Shown piece after piece: positions 1-7,390 of a stretch of 49,850 nucleotides of DNA (its first letter is position 1; the number at the start of each line of letters is the position of its first letter). Origin of the DNA: Prevotella sp. (GTDB taxonomy: Bacteria > Bacteroidota > Bacteroidia > Bacteroidales > Bacteroidaceae); NCBI GenBank assembly GCA_017964785.1, contig JAGCRH010000087.1, positions 1 through 49,850 on the forward strand. Reading direction: 5' to 3'. A program made the translations under genes and the position numbers. Below the pieces are notes generated by a model, which was not told where the DNA came from, ran no database searches, and was given only the letters and a program-made list of their open reading frames with translations.

Positions 1-193
1 CCGATGGCAGACGGTCAGGATAGAATTGGCCCGAGAGTTCTGCATAGGTCACGCCAACATTTTTAACGGGGTTGGTTACGATATAATTCTCATCCCTGTT
101 ATCGTCATCGTCAGAACATGATGTCGTGGTCAATGCCAACAGCATCACTGTCGCAATCCCTATGATTACTTGAATCAAAACAGACTTTTTCAT
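1..193 (-). CDS. Lipoprotein, N-terminal part only (gene runs off the window)
   Basis: The ATG is at 193 on the minus strand and the frame stays open to base 1, giving 64 codons. The first residues are a lysine-initiated hydrophobic signal peptide ending in a lipobox (LTTTSC) followed by an Asp-rich stretch (SDDDDN), as in Bacteroidetes lipoproteins exported to the outer membrane or surface. After it, the segment NPVKNVGVTYAELSGQF resembles the start of a fibronectin type III-like domain in Prevotella surface lipoproteins. The start is well supported by the promoter 20-50 bp upstream. Function cannot be told from this fragment. Confidence 0.8.
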   Translation of the reverse strand, partial: MKKSVLIQVIIGIATVMLLALTTTSCSDDDDNRDENYIVTNPVKNVGVTYAELSGQFYPDRLPS

Positions 194-211
194 ATTCATT
201 CACTTTTATTG

Positions 212-248
212 CAAATATACACCTTATTTCATATCTGTTGCAAAAATA
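212..248 (-). promoter_or_regulatory. Bacteroidales-type promoter of the truncated lipoprotein gene
   Basis: On the minus strand TTTG (241-244) is followed by a 21-bp spacer and TATATTTG (212-219), matching the TTTG-N19-21-TAnnTTTG consensus. The upstream TTTG is itself part of a second TAnnTTTG-like box (TATTTTTG, 241-248), so two start sites are possible. The ATG lies 18 bp downstream of the nearer box. Confidence 0.65.
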
Positions 249-318
249 CACATTATCCTATTTAAATGATACATGAAACGCCAAAAGACTGCACAGGAAC
301 CATATTATTTAACAAACT

Positions 319-1839
319 TTACCAATGTAGCCGAATTCCGAAAGGTACGGAGAAGGCAGCAGGGTGTGCCGTGCGATAAGAGTCAAGTGCATCACCTGTC
401 TTGAAGAAATATTGTAGGCTGGGTTCAGCATAGATGCCGATGACTGGTGTCAGTCGATATTCCAGACCTACTCCTGTACCTATCGACCACTGTACCGAAG
501 GACTCAGTCGGAACTCCTCAGCCTTTATCTGCTGCCCACCCACAATCGTATTGCTTTGTAGCGTGGAGTGCAGGGGCAGTTCCAGCATAGCCTGAGCCGT
601 ACCGTAAAGATGCCAACGATTGGTTCTGAGAGGATGCCACGACAGCCTCAGCGGGATGCCGAGATATTGCAGACGCTGCACTTTCTGTACCCAACTATAA
701 GTGTTCCCCTCCTGTGTTTCCGAGTAGAGTCGAGTGTATTGTAGACCAGTGCCGATAGAGAGTTGGCGGTTCAGCATCTTATCTACCGACAGGGCAATGG
801 TCAGCGGCATCCGGTGATGGGTGATGGTGTCCATTTCTGGGTCATTCCAACCTGGTTCGCCGTATGGCAGGTTAATCGTCTGTGCTCTGTTGAAGCCACT
901 ATAAGCCAACTGCATTGTCCATTCTTTATGGTTGCTTGTTGCCTTGACGGAAATCTCTATGACATTGTCTTTTACTATCCGTTCTTCTGGTTTTGGCAGA
1001 GGCGTCGGTTGCTGTCTCTGTTCTTCCTGAGTCTTAACGGTATCAGGCTCTACAATCTCGGCAGTTAACAGAGGCAAGGTGTCGGAAAGTAAACGTGTTC
1101 CGCTATTAGTCTGTACAAGACGGACAAAAAGTTCACACGGGACGGACGAAGAGTCCGTACGGGACGGACTAAATGGAGACACAGAACTCTCTTGGGATTG
1201 AGAGGTGTCGTTCTTTGTCGCACTTGCCACAGGTTTTGACTCGCTTGTCGTCTTTTGCTGACTTATCCAGTGCCAGCCTAATGGTAGAGAAACGCACAGA
1301 AGGCCCAACAGAAATACAGCCAGCGAATGGCGTAATATCTTCTTGGCACGGAAGAGTTGTGCCGAAGAGGTGTGAGGATCGATGTTAAGCAGGGCGGAAA
1401 TCTCCTGATGGCTCAGTCCTTCCAATACCGACAAACGAAACACCCGTCCCAAACTATTGGGCAGGGCATCCACGAGATTCATAATTTCGTCGTAGGTGAT
1501 GGGTAAAACCGATGGGGCGTCAACATCCAACGGCTCTTTCAGTTCGTCGATAGGAATAGCGCACCCCTGCTTATGTTGTTGCAGATACATCAACGATAGG
1601 TTTTGCGTGACCTTCTGCATCCACGCCTCAGCCTTCGACGGGTCTTTCAAGGTCTTGATCTTACTAAAGATCAGGATAAACGAGTCGTGAAGCAAATCGT
1701 TGACGGTGTTCTCGTCTGCCACATAGTGTCGACATACTTGGCGCAACCTGTCGGACATCGTGGTATAGAGCAGTCCGAAGGCCTCCCGGTCTCCCTGTTG
1801 GCACTGCTCCACGATTTGCCTCACACTCTGTTCTGCCAT
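319..1839 (-). CDS. ECF sigma factor fused to a transmembrane segment and an outer-membrane beta-barrel domain
   Basis: 506 aa. Residues about 8-90 look like sigma-70 region 2 (helix with DENTVNDLLHDSFILIF, then WMQKVTQN); residues about 115-170 are a sigma region 4 helix-turn-helix (LPNSLGRVFRLSVLEGLSHQEISALL). A hydrophobic helix follows at 172-191 (AVFLLGLLCVSLPLGWHWI), then a Ser/Thr/Pro-rich linker to about 290. Residues 290-506 have the alternating aromatic pattern of a small outer-membrane beta-barrel and end in an aromatic residue (FSVPFGIRLHW). Ordinary ECF sigmas are about 160-190 aa, so everything after 170 is additional. In this phylum the TM-linker-barrel part is usually a separate protein. 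There is no internal stop or frame change. It lies 17 bp after the C13 peptidase gene and probably shares its transcript. The biological role is unknown; a membrane-tethered sigma factor is inferred. Confidence 0.85.
   Translation of the reverse strand: MAEQSVRQIVEQCQQGDREAFGLLYTTMSDRLRQVCRHYVADENTVNDLLHDSFILIFSKIKTLKDPSKAEAWMQKVTQNLSLMYLQQHKQGCAIPIDELKEPLDVDAPSVLPITYDEIMNLVDALPNSLGRVFRLSVLEGLSHQEISALLNIDPHTSSAQLFRAKKILRHSLAVFLLGLLCVSLPLGWHWISQQKTTSESKPVASATKNDTSQSQESSVSPFSPSRTDSSSVPCELFVRLVQTNSGTRLLSDTLPLLTAEIVEPDTVKTQEEQRQQPTPLPKPEERIVKDNVIEISVKATSNHKEWTMQLAYSGFNRAQTINLPYGEPGWNDPEMDTITHHRMPLTIALSVDKMLNRQLSIGTGLQYTRLYSETQEGNTYSWVQKVQRLQYLGIPLRLSWHPLRTNRWHLYGTAQAMLELPLHSTLQSNTIVGGQQIKAEEFRLSPSVQWSIGTGVGLEYRLTPVIGIYAEPSLQYFFKTGDALDSYRTAHPAAFSVPFGIRLHW
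1121..1170. repeat. 22-bp tandem repeat inside the sigma/barrel gene
   Basis: Two 22-bp units at 1121-1142 and 1143-1164, each starting CGGAC and ending in GGGA, plus the start of a third (1165-1170). They encode the Ser-rich linker around residues 224-240 on the minus strand. The same unit, in the opposite orientation relative to coding, occurs at 46719-46784 in the anti-sigma gene. Confidence 0.75.
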
Positions 1840-1856
1840 TTATGTATCTTATCTAA

Positions 1857-2870
1857 CTATCGTACTATCTTCCTCGTCTTTCCGCCTTGTCTTTGGATAT
1901 AGATGGCGTGGCCGTCAGCCTGACTCCTTTGCTGTCCTGAAAGCGTCCATATTGCTATGGGCTCTTGTTCTGTCATCTCCACATTATGGACACCCATCAA
2001 GCCAGCAAGAGCACGCGAGACGGTCCACTGCTCGCCAAGTTGTTCTGGCCAAGAGGCGTATTGTGGGGTTTCACGCATACGGTCATACTTCTGTGCATGC
2101 TGAAAGGCCTCCTGCATCGACACCTCCCCATCGCCATTGGTATCGGCATTCACAGGTCTCCCATATTCATCAGCCCCATTGACGGCACACGTCCAGTGAT
2201 AGACGAACTCGTCGTAGGGACGGTCAGGACAATTCAGTGATTGTTCTTTGCCGCTACATGCTGTGGCAATGATACGACCCTCACGCATCAGGTCTGCCAC
2301 AAAACCGCCTGAGTAGCACTGTCCCATCAGGACATTGATAGATGCCACACGGAAGAAATCGAGCAGTACAGCCAAGGTATAGTCATCCATCCTTTCGTCA
2401 TTCCAAAGCCAGATAAACGAATTCTCGCTATCTTCATCATCCGTGCCGCCATGGTCGATAATATAAAGAAACAGATGATCGTCCTCCCCCAAGCGCCTCG
2501 ACATATTGATCAGTACATTGGATAATATCTCTGTCGTCGCTGGATAATTGACATCCGACTGTCCGTCGCCATCAAGATCGACAGGTGACGAGATGAATTC
2601 TCGTTCGTTAGCCCGCAGCATGTCTTCGTAAAGCATGTCGCCATCGCTCATCAGGACGATGATGTTACGTTTCGGCACACGGTAAGTCTGTCGCAGGGTA
2701 CGATAGAGGAAGGCGAGATCGTTCCAATAGCGCTCATGGTTTGTCAGACGGTTCCGACCGCCATTGACCAGTATGGCATACAGATGACCTGCACCCGTTT
2801 CCTGTGCATAGCCGCTTGCTGCCATCAGTGGCAGCAAGATGAGACATATCATGAACAGCAGCCTTTTCAA
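1857..2870 (-). CDS. Secreted C13 (legumain/caspase-fold) cysteine peptidase
   Basis: 337 aa with a signal peptide (residues 1-22, cleavage after SGYA). The clan CD dyad is visible: His140 in FLYIIDHGG and Cys185 in NVLMGQCYSGGF, separated by the spacing of the C13 family. The strand LYAILVNGG near residue 30 is the typical first core strand. A Ca-binding-like loop (DTNGDGEVS) lies near residue 245. The C-terminus (WTLSGQ, then IYIQRQGGKTRKIVR) resembles the short type A sorting tail of T9SS substrates, so secretion through T9SS is inferred. It lies 7 bp downstream of the LRR gene and 17 bp upstream of the sigma/barrel gene, suggesting one operon. It could be a caspase-like rather than a strictly Asn-specific enzyme. 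Confidence 0.8.
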   Translation of the reverse strand: MKRLLFMICLILLPLMAASGYAQETGAGHLYAILVNGGRNRLTNHERYWNDLAFLYRTLRQTYRVPKRNIIVLMSDGDMLYEDMLRANEREFISSPVDLDGDGQSDVNYPATTEILSNVLINMSRRLGEDDHLFLYIIDHGGTDDEDSENSFIWLWNDERMDDYTLAVLLDFFRVASINVLMGQCYSGGFVADLMREGRIIATACSGKEQSLNCPDRPYDEFVYHWTCAVNGADEYGRPVNADTNGDGEVSMQEAFQHAQKYDRMRETPQYASWPEQLGEQWTVSRALAGLMGVHNVEMTEQEPIAIWTLSGQQRSQADGHAIYIQRQGGKTRKIVR

Positions 2871-2877
2871 ATCGCAA

Positions 2878-4164
2878 TTATTGCCCCATGATAATGTTTA
2901 CAATCCTTACGATGTCGGCAGCATCCACTACACCGTCGCCGTTAGCGTCGGCAATAACAGATACAGGTACTTCTCCTGTCTCTGCGACAGAGTCATACCA
3001 TCCTTCTTTCGAAGCGTAAACTGAAATATTAAATGTTTTAGGCAGTTTGATACCGTTACCATCACCCTTAATAGAGGTGAATATCTCGTAATGGTATTCC
3101 ACACCTTCCGTGTCGCAACTGAAATTCAGTTTCCCGTCTTCCACGCAGATTTTTGGTGTCGCGCACTTCTGTTTGGACATCAATTCGAACTCACTGAATT
3201 TGTTCCAAGGTGGTGTGGACTTATACACATCCATAGAAGCGTCCGGCACTTTCAGGATAGCATTGTAGTTGGAGAAGGCATTTTCATATATCAGTGGCGG
3301 CGTCTCTGCCAGAATTGTTACTCGATTCAGGCGGTCACAATATGCAATAGCCTCTTGGCTGATGACTGTCACAGAAGCAGGTATGGTGATTTCTTGAAGA
3401 TTATAACAAGAATTGAATGCTCCATATCCTATAAATGTCACACCGTCAGGGATGATCACAGAAGTCAGGCCATTCCATCCGCCGAAAACCCGATTCAAGA
3501 TTTTGGTAACAGTGTACTCTTCTCCTTTATGAGTAATCGTCGCAGGAATTTCTACTATTTCATTAATCTGGTAGGACTTTTTAACTGCTGCAGTCTTGTT
3601 TGTTTTGTCAATATAGTAAGTGAGACCATCAATATTCTCTTCACCTACTTCCATTTCATAAATCTGTACTTTCTTCAGGATGGTGGTACCTTGGAATTCA
3701 CCACAATGGAACTTCATTTCACAACCATTACTTTCAAAATCATTACCAAGAGCAGAAACCTCAATTTCTACCTCCTGAAAATCCCCAGTAGTTGTTACGT
3801 ATGCGGAGGAATAAGACATCATAGTCATACCATACAATTCATCTATGGTAATTCCAAGCATTCCATCGGTGGGAAATTTTGCGGTAACAACAACCTTGTA
3901 GTTACCTTTCGGATTTAGACTAAATGAGTCCTCTGGAAAAATTGTTAAACTGGCGGCCCAAAATGTAAGGTTTTTCGAACCAATGGTGATGGCGACACCA
4001 TCAGGATCAGAAGAGACAGATCCTTCAACGTTAGGGAACCCCAAAAAGGTATAGGGGTTGTCACCCTCAAACCCGCCTGTAAAGTCCTTCTCAGCAATGA
4101 GTGTCTGAGCATTTGCGCCAATGGTCATCATTGCCATTGCAAACAAAGTAAATAGTTTTTTCAT
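2878..4164 (-). CDS. Secreted LRR_5 (BspA-like) protein with C-terminal dockerin-like motif
   Basis: 428 aa, signal peptide 1-19 (MKKLFTLFAMAMMTIGANA). Residues 20-170 have no family I recognise. Residues about 175-325 hold LRR_5/BspA-type repeats (LTSVIIPDGVTFIGYGAF, LQEITIPASVTVISQEAI), each about 23 aa. The last 25 residues (DANGDGVVDAADIVRIVNIIM) form one dockerin/EF-hand type Ca-binding segment, a frequent terminus of secreted Prevotella proteins. It is the first gene of the probable LRR-C13-sigma operon, with only 7 bp to the next gene. Likely role: extracellular or cell-surface binding; ligand unknown. Confidence 0.8.
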   Translation of the reverse strand: MKKLFTLFAMAMMTIGANAQTLIAEKDFTGGFEGDNPYTFLGFPNVEGSVSSDPDGVAITIGSKNLTFWAASLTIFPEDSFSLNPKGNYKVVVTAKFPTDGMLGITIDELYGMTMMSYSSAYVTTTGDFQEVEIEVSALGNDFESNGCEMKFHCGEFQGTTILKKVQIYEMEVGEENIDGLTYYIDKTNKTAAVKKSYQINEIVEIPATITHKGEEYTVTKILNRVFGGWNGLTSVIIPDGVTFIGYGAFNSCYNLQEITIPASVTVISQEAIAYCDRLNRVTILAETPPLIYENAFSNYNAILKVPDASMDVYKSTPPWNKFSEFELMSKQKCATPKICVEDGKLNFSCDTEGVEYHYEIFTSIKGDGNGIKLPKTFNISVYASKEGWYDSVAETGEVPVSVIADANGDGVVDAADIVRIVNIIMGQ

Positions 4165-4193
4165 ATTTGCTATATTATAATTGTTTGTTGTTC

Positions 4194-4201
4194 CAAAAAT
4201 A
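4194..4201 (-). promoter_or_regulatory. -7 box upstream of the LRR/dockerin gene
   Basis: TATTTTTG on the minus strand, 29 bp before the ATG at 4164. No good TTTG is present at the expected -33 spacing, so this is weaker than the promoter at 4387-4417, which could also read into the gene with a 5' leader of about 215 nt. Confidence 0.45.
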
Positions 4202-4271
4202 CATATTATTCTTTTAATATGATATGGAAATGACCAAAATACTGCTCAGAGACCGAAAAAAATAACAAACA

Positions 4272-4358
4272 TTAACAAAAACCAGGAGCGTGCAAACTGC
4301 CCCTGAGCATCACGTGGTAAATGCCTGTTCCGCTTTTCTTCCTTATCTGACGTGCCAT
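4272..4358 (-). pseudogene. Remnant of a REP-associated tyrosine transposase (RAYT, Y1/IS200-like)
   Basis: An ATG at 4358 opens a 28-codon frame whose first 20 residues, MARQIRKK followed by SGTGIYHVMLRG, match the conserved N-terminus of RAYT/Y1 transposases in Bacteroidetes. Right after the MLRG motif the similarity stops, and a TAA ends the frame at 4272. The HUH motif and catalytic Tyr of a complete protein (normally 150-250 aa) are absent, so this is a decayed fragment. It retains a canonical promoter 30-60 bp upstream. The identification rests on motif memory only. Confidence 0.65.
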
Positions 4359-4386
4359 ATTATTGGTGTTTGTCTTGATCCTGGGA

Positions 4387-4417
4387 CAAAGATACAAACT
4401 TATTCTCAAACTTCAAA
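4387..4417 (-). promoter_or_regulatory. Promoter TTTG-N19-TATCTTTG ahead of the RAYT remnant
   Basis: On the minus strand TTTG (4414-4417) and TATCTTTG (4387-4394) are separated by 19 bp, a full match to the Bacteroidales consensus. It would drive transcription through the RAYT remnant and possibly on to the LRR gene at 4164. Confidence 0.6.
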
Positions 4418-4490
4418 ATAATATCCAAGAATAATAAACATTCTTTTGTGCTAACTAACACAAAACCTCCCCGCTGGTTTTGCACACCGG

Positions 4491-4833
4491 GCAATATATT
4501 GCCTCAGATTCAGGGCAGACTATTTTGAAATCTCATTTATATGCCCCGGATCTGGGACAGACTTATGCACACCAGGCATAAGTCTGCCATGAATCTAGTC
4601 CAGGTTTCTGCACACTGTGCATAACTATGCCTTGAATCTGAGTCATGTTTCCCCCCCCGGTGCATAATATTGCCCTGAATCTGGGTCATGTTTCTACTCC
4701 CCATGCATAAATGCCCCCCGTATTTGGGACAGATTTCTACCCCCAGTGCATAATCTTCTCCTAAACTTGGGTCAGATTTCTGCACCCTGTGCATAGATGC
4801 GTCCTGGATCTGGGGCAGGTTTTTGCAAATCCG
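4491..4833. repeat. Tandem array of eight degenerate 43-bp repeats
   Basis: The anchor GCATA recurs at 4576, 4619, 4662, 4705, 4748 and 4791, each exactly 43 bp apart, with two more diverged units before (from 4491 and 4534). Each unit carries a TGCCnTGAATCTGGGnCA-like core and a TTTCTGCACnC-like end. Units are degenerate along their whole length, so there are no repeat/spacer boundaries. An open frame across the array on the minus strand is periodic and looks like a by-product. The rest of the 4165-4943 gap holds the promoters, the RAYT remnant and a terminator. Confidence 0.85.
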
Positions 4834-4884
4834 GGATGGGACGCTGATGCGACGCCTGCTCTGACAAGAACCAAGACAAAAATC

Positions 4885-4924
4885 AATGGGGTCGGAGAAT
4901 ATAATCAACTTCTCCGACCCCATT
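4885..4924 (-). terminator. Rho-independent terminator of the large dockerin protein gene
   Basis: Perfect 15-bp inverted repeat (arms 4885-4899 and 4910-4924, 10-nt loop), core GGGGTCGGAGAA, 20 bp past the stop at 4944. On the minus strand it is followed by GATTTTTG, a short T-run. Confidence 0.85.
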
Positions 4925-4943
4925 TTCCTTTTGTGCCATGAAC

Positions 4944-6968
4944 TCACTTCCCGAGGAGGCTGTTCACGAGAGCGATGATGTCAGCGATGTTCACGATGCC
5001 GTCGCCGTTCACATCAGCCTTCGCCGCGATGAAGCCCTCGGGGGTCTTGCCCATCAGATAAGCCACCAGCGCCGCAACATCGTCGGCATCCGTCTTGCCG
5101 TCGCCTGTCAAGTCGTAAAGATCCGTCGACTCTGGCTCGTAAGGGCCGAAGACTATCTCGAACCGACTGCCTCCGTCTGGGAACACCTTGTCCACCTCAG
5201 GCGTCAGCCATAAGTAGCCGCTGAAGCCCTTGACCTGGATAGGAGCCTCGGGATGGTAGACTGTTGGGGAATAATAGACTCCATTATATGGATACTCTTT
5301 ATTAATGTATCCGCCACCCTCCGTGAAGAGCACGTTCTGCGGGTCGTCTTTAACAAGGGTCTGGCTATTCGTCGGAATGAAATAGGCATACTTCGACTCC
5401 ACGGTTGTATAGACATTGTTCACCGTGACATCCGAGAACGGATAGGTATAGAGATCCCTTTCATTCGCCATAGCTTTCACGAGATAAGGCACACCTGCCT
5501 TCATATCGGTGACAACATCGAAGTAGAGTTTGATGGTTGAAGGCATGGCAGCGTCAGCATCTCCACCTTCGACGAACGACGAACCTACGAACTCCCTTAC
5601 TTCGCTAATCATACATCGATTCATTAAGACGCTTGCCGAAATGTCAAACGGTGCAGAGAATATTGTCCAACCTATCGGGAGTACGGTGTTCAGGCAAAGG
5701 GTTTCCAGCGTAGTGCCGTTCAAGGCATCGATGGCGACACTGTTGTCCTCACTATCGACAAGCGTAGGAATGTATTCAACCTCAGCCACTTCATCGTATT
5801 GAGGCAGAACGAAAGACCATCTGTTATCCCCTATGAACGTACCTTCTCTCTCTGACTTGACCAGCGTGACACTCTTCACCTTCTTCTTACCCGAGTAACC
5901 CAAGATGGCACCGTCTCCATTCGAAATGTACGTAACACTCCAAAGGTCGGCATCCTCTGTGCCCTCCTTCATGGTCAAGGCGTAAACTTCCTTGACGGTC
6001 ACTTCGCAAGAGGCCGTCTTATCAGGAGAGACATCGCTGGTTACGGTGACCGTAGCAGTACCCTCAGCAACACCCTTCACATAGACGGTATAGACATCAG
6101 TTGGAGAATTGCCCACTGCCTTGGTGCATTCTTCATCTGAGAATAACTGCACATTGCCGTTATCGGTAGTCCATATCACATTCTTGTTGTAATCGTTGAC
6201 AGGCGTAAGGGTCGCGGTCAGCGTCGTTGTTTGGTTTAATGGAGCCAACTTCGTGGATGAACTAAGCGTCAGGGTGAAATATGTGGGAGATATGGGAACC
6301 TCGAATTCCACACATGGGCGGACAATGCCTAAGACTTCTATGTCGAAACCAAGTTCCGGACCAGAAGAAACAGCGCCAAAGTCAAAATAGTAGGACCACC
6401 ACATGCCACCCGTCGTTGCACTTCCAGTACTTGTCCAATAGCCGTGATATTGATAGGGATCGACAGTGAAATCACTTCCTCCTGCCGCAACCATCATCGA
6501 GCGGATATTGCCTGGATAGAACAAGTAGGCAGTGGTAGCGTAAGGGTCGGACGACCATGAAGGATTGGGCAACTTCGTTACAAATTCGGACGTACTTCCA
6601 CAACCGATGAGCATGTGCTCCCAGTCTTGAACTGAAGGCAGACGCCATGTTCCACCATTAATGGGATGGCTCGTATTAAAAGCATTGGCAACGCTCAGGG
6701 CAACATTGTGCTTACAGTCCTTTTCTGCAACAGGTCCGTCCTCTAGACTGATGCCAAGAGCCACGCCTTGCTCATCGTTCACGTAGGCAATCATGGCCTG
6801 CGCTGTCTTGCCTGCTGCCGTTGCGTCGGCCACTGTGGCATAGATACTACCATCACTGCACAGCACCTTGCCGACATCGGACGGTGTGGCAGGGATGACT
6901 GCCCATGCTCCTATCACCGTTGTTAACAGCAGCGCGAGCATCATGAATAATCGTTTGCTTCCTTTCAT
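4944..6968 (-). CDS. Large secreted protein: DUF1566-like, Ig-like (Big_2) and dockerin domains
   Basis: 674 aa with a signal peptide (1-23). Residues about 30-220 contain the signature WRLPSVQDWEHM (108-119), typical of DUF1566/Fibrobacter-paralogous domains. Residues about 235-330 form a bacterial Ig-like module ending in GTATVTVTSDV and ASCEVTVK. A middle part of about 280 aa is unassigned beta-rich sequence. The C-terminus has two dockerin/EF-hand loops, DLTGDGKTDADD and DVNGDGIVNIAD, each followed by a helix. It has its own promoter (7054-7084) and a strong terminator, so it is monocistronic. Likely extracellular; substrate unknown. Confidence 0.75.
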   Translation of the reverse strand: MKGSKRLFMMLALLLTTVIGAWAVIPATPSDVGKVLCSDGSIYATVADATAAGKTAQAMIAYVNDEQGVALGISLEDGPVAEKDCKHNVALSVANAFNTSHPINGGTWRLPSVQDWEHMLIGCGSTSEFVTKLPNPSWSSDPYATTAYLFYPGNIRSMMVAAGGSDFTVDPYQYHGYWTSTGSATTGGMWWSYYFDFGAVSSGPELGFDIEVLGIVRPCVEFEVPISPTYFTLTLSSSTKLAPLNQTTTLTATLTPVNDYNKNVIWTTDNGNVQLFSDEECTKAVGNSPTDVYTVYVKGVAEGTATVTVTSDVSPDKTASCEVTVKEVYALTMKEGTEDADLWSVTYISNGDGAILGYSGKKKVKSVTLVKSEREGTFIGDNRWSFVLPQYDEVAEVEYIPTLVDSEDNSVAIDALNGTTLETLCLNTVLPIGWTIFSAPFDISASVLMNRCMISEVREFVGSSFVEGGDADAAMPSTIKLYFDVVTDMKAGVPYLVKAMANERDLYTYPFSDVTVNNVYTTVESKYAYFIPTNSQTLVKDDPQNVLFTEGGGYINKEYPYNGVYYSPTVYHPEAPIQVKGFSGYLWLTPEVDKVFPDGGSRFEIVFGPYEPESTDLYDLTGDGKTDADDVAALVAYLMGKTPEGFIAAKADVNGDGIVNIADIIALVNSLLGK

Positions 6969-7053
6969 AATCGTTTGTTTTAGATTGGTGAAACTTATTG
7001 TATATTTAACTCTTCGTATTCTAACACAATTTGACCTCTGGTCTATTCGCTTG

Positions 7054-7084
7054 CAAAAATACGAAATAATCTTGTAAATACAAA
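7054..7084 (-). promoter_or_regulatory. Promoter TTTG-N19-TATTTTTG of the large dockerin protein gene
   Basis: Minus-strand TTTG at 7081-7084 and TATTTTTG at 7054-7061 with a 19-bp spacer. The start codon lies about 85 bp downstream, giving an AT-rich 5' leader of about 80 nt. Confidence 0.65.
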
Positions 7085-7126
7085 ATTTTTGCGATTTAAT
7101 TTCTTAACTATGTGCGCAATCGACAA

Positions 7127-7162
7127 ATCATGGGGTCAAATTGCCCCCATGATTCGACCCCA
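7127..7162. other. Pair of mutually exclusive hairpins in the divergent intergenic region
   Basis: ATCATGGGG (7127-7135) pairs with CCCCATGAT (7145-7153). The overlapping TGGGGTC (7131-7137) can instead pair with GACCCCA (7156-7162). It lies between the dockerin gene promoter and the tRNA-Arg promoter. Neither fold is followed by a T-run. Function unknown. Confidence 0.5.
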
Positions 7163-7211
7163 CGATTTCCGTATGATTTAATACTCCCGCTCAAAAAAAT
7201 ACTCATATATA

Positions 7212-7243
7212 TTTGGTTTTTTACTCACTTATTCGTATCTTTG
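7212..7243 (+). promoter_or_regulatory. Promoter TTTG-N20-TATCTTTG of tRNA-Arg
   Basis: TTTG at 7212-7215, a 20-bp spacer and TATCTTTG at 7236-7243, 14 bp before the tRNA 5' end. With no terminator between the tRNA and the next gene, this promoter may also serve the TlpA-like gene. Confidence 0.75.
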
Positions 7244-7257
7244 CAGCCGAAAAGCGC

Positions 7258-7329
7258 GCCCTGATAGTTAAATGGATATAACAAGGCTCTCCTAAAGCTT
7301 AGTTCCGAGTTCGATTCTCGGTCGGGGTA
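7258..7329 (+). tRNA. tRNA-Arg (anticodon CCT)
   Basis: A full cloverleaf can be drawn in 72 nt. The acceptor stem is GCCCTGA/TCGGGGT with two G-T pairs; the D arm is GTTA/TAAC with GG in the loop; the anticodon arm is AGGCT/AGCTT with loop CTCCTAA, anticodon CCT; the T arm is CCGAG-TTCGATT-CTCGG. CCA is not encoded. A small hairpin (7330-7346, CTTCGGC/GCCGGAG) follows directly. It decodes AGG codons. Confidence 0.9.
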
Positions 7330-7390
7330 CTTCGGCAAAGCCGGAGGCAGTGCGACACGAAATAAAAATGATAAATTACGGGAAAAGACA

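Noticed and set aside
319..1839. Sequencing frameshift joining a sigma gene and a barrel gene
   Set aside because: The two parts are in one frame with a plausible TM and linker between; a fused frame by error would require loss of a stop as well.
4491..4833. CRISPR array
   Set aside because: The 43-bp units are similar and degenerate over their entire length; there are no exact repeats alternating with unique spacers and no cas genes.
4537..4947. 136-aa open frame across the 43-bp array (minus strand)
   Set aside because: Its sequence is only the translated repeat; it begins inside the terminator region next to the dockerin gene stop and has no -7 box or family.
7330..7346. Terminator of tRNA-Arg
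   Set aside because: A 7-bp stem with AAA loop is present but no T-run follows; it may be an RNA processing signal, so not listed as a terminator.
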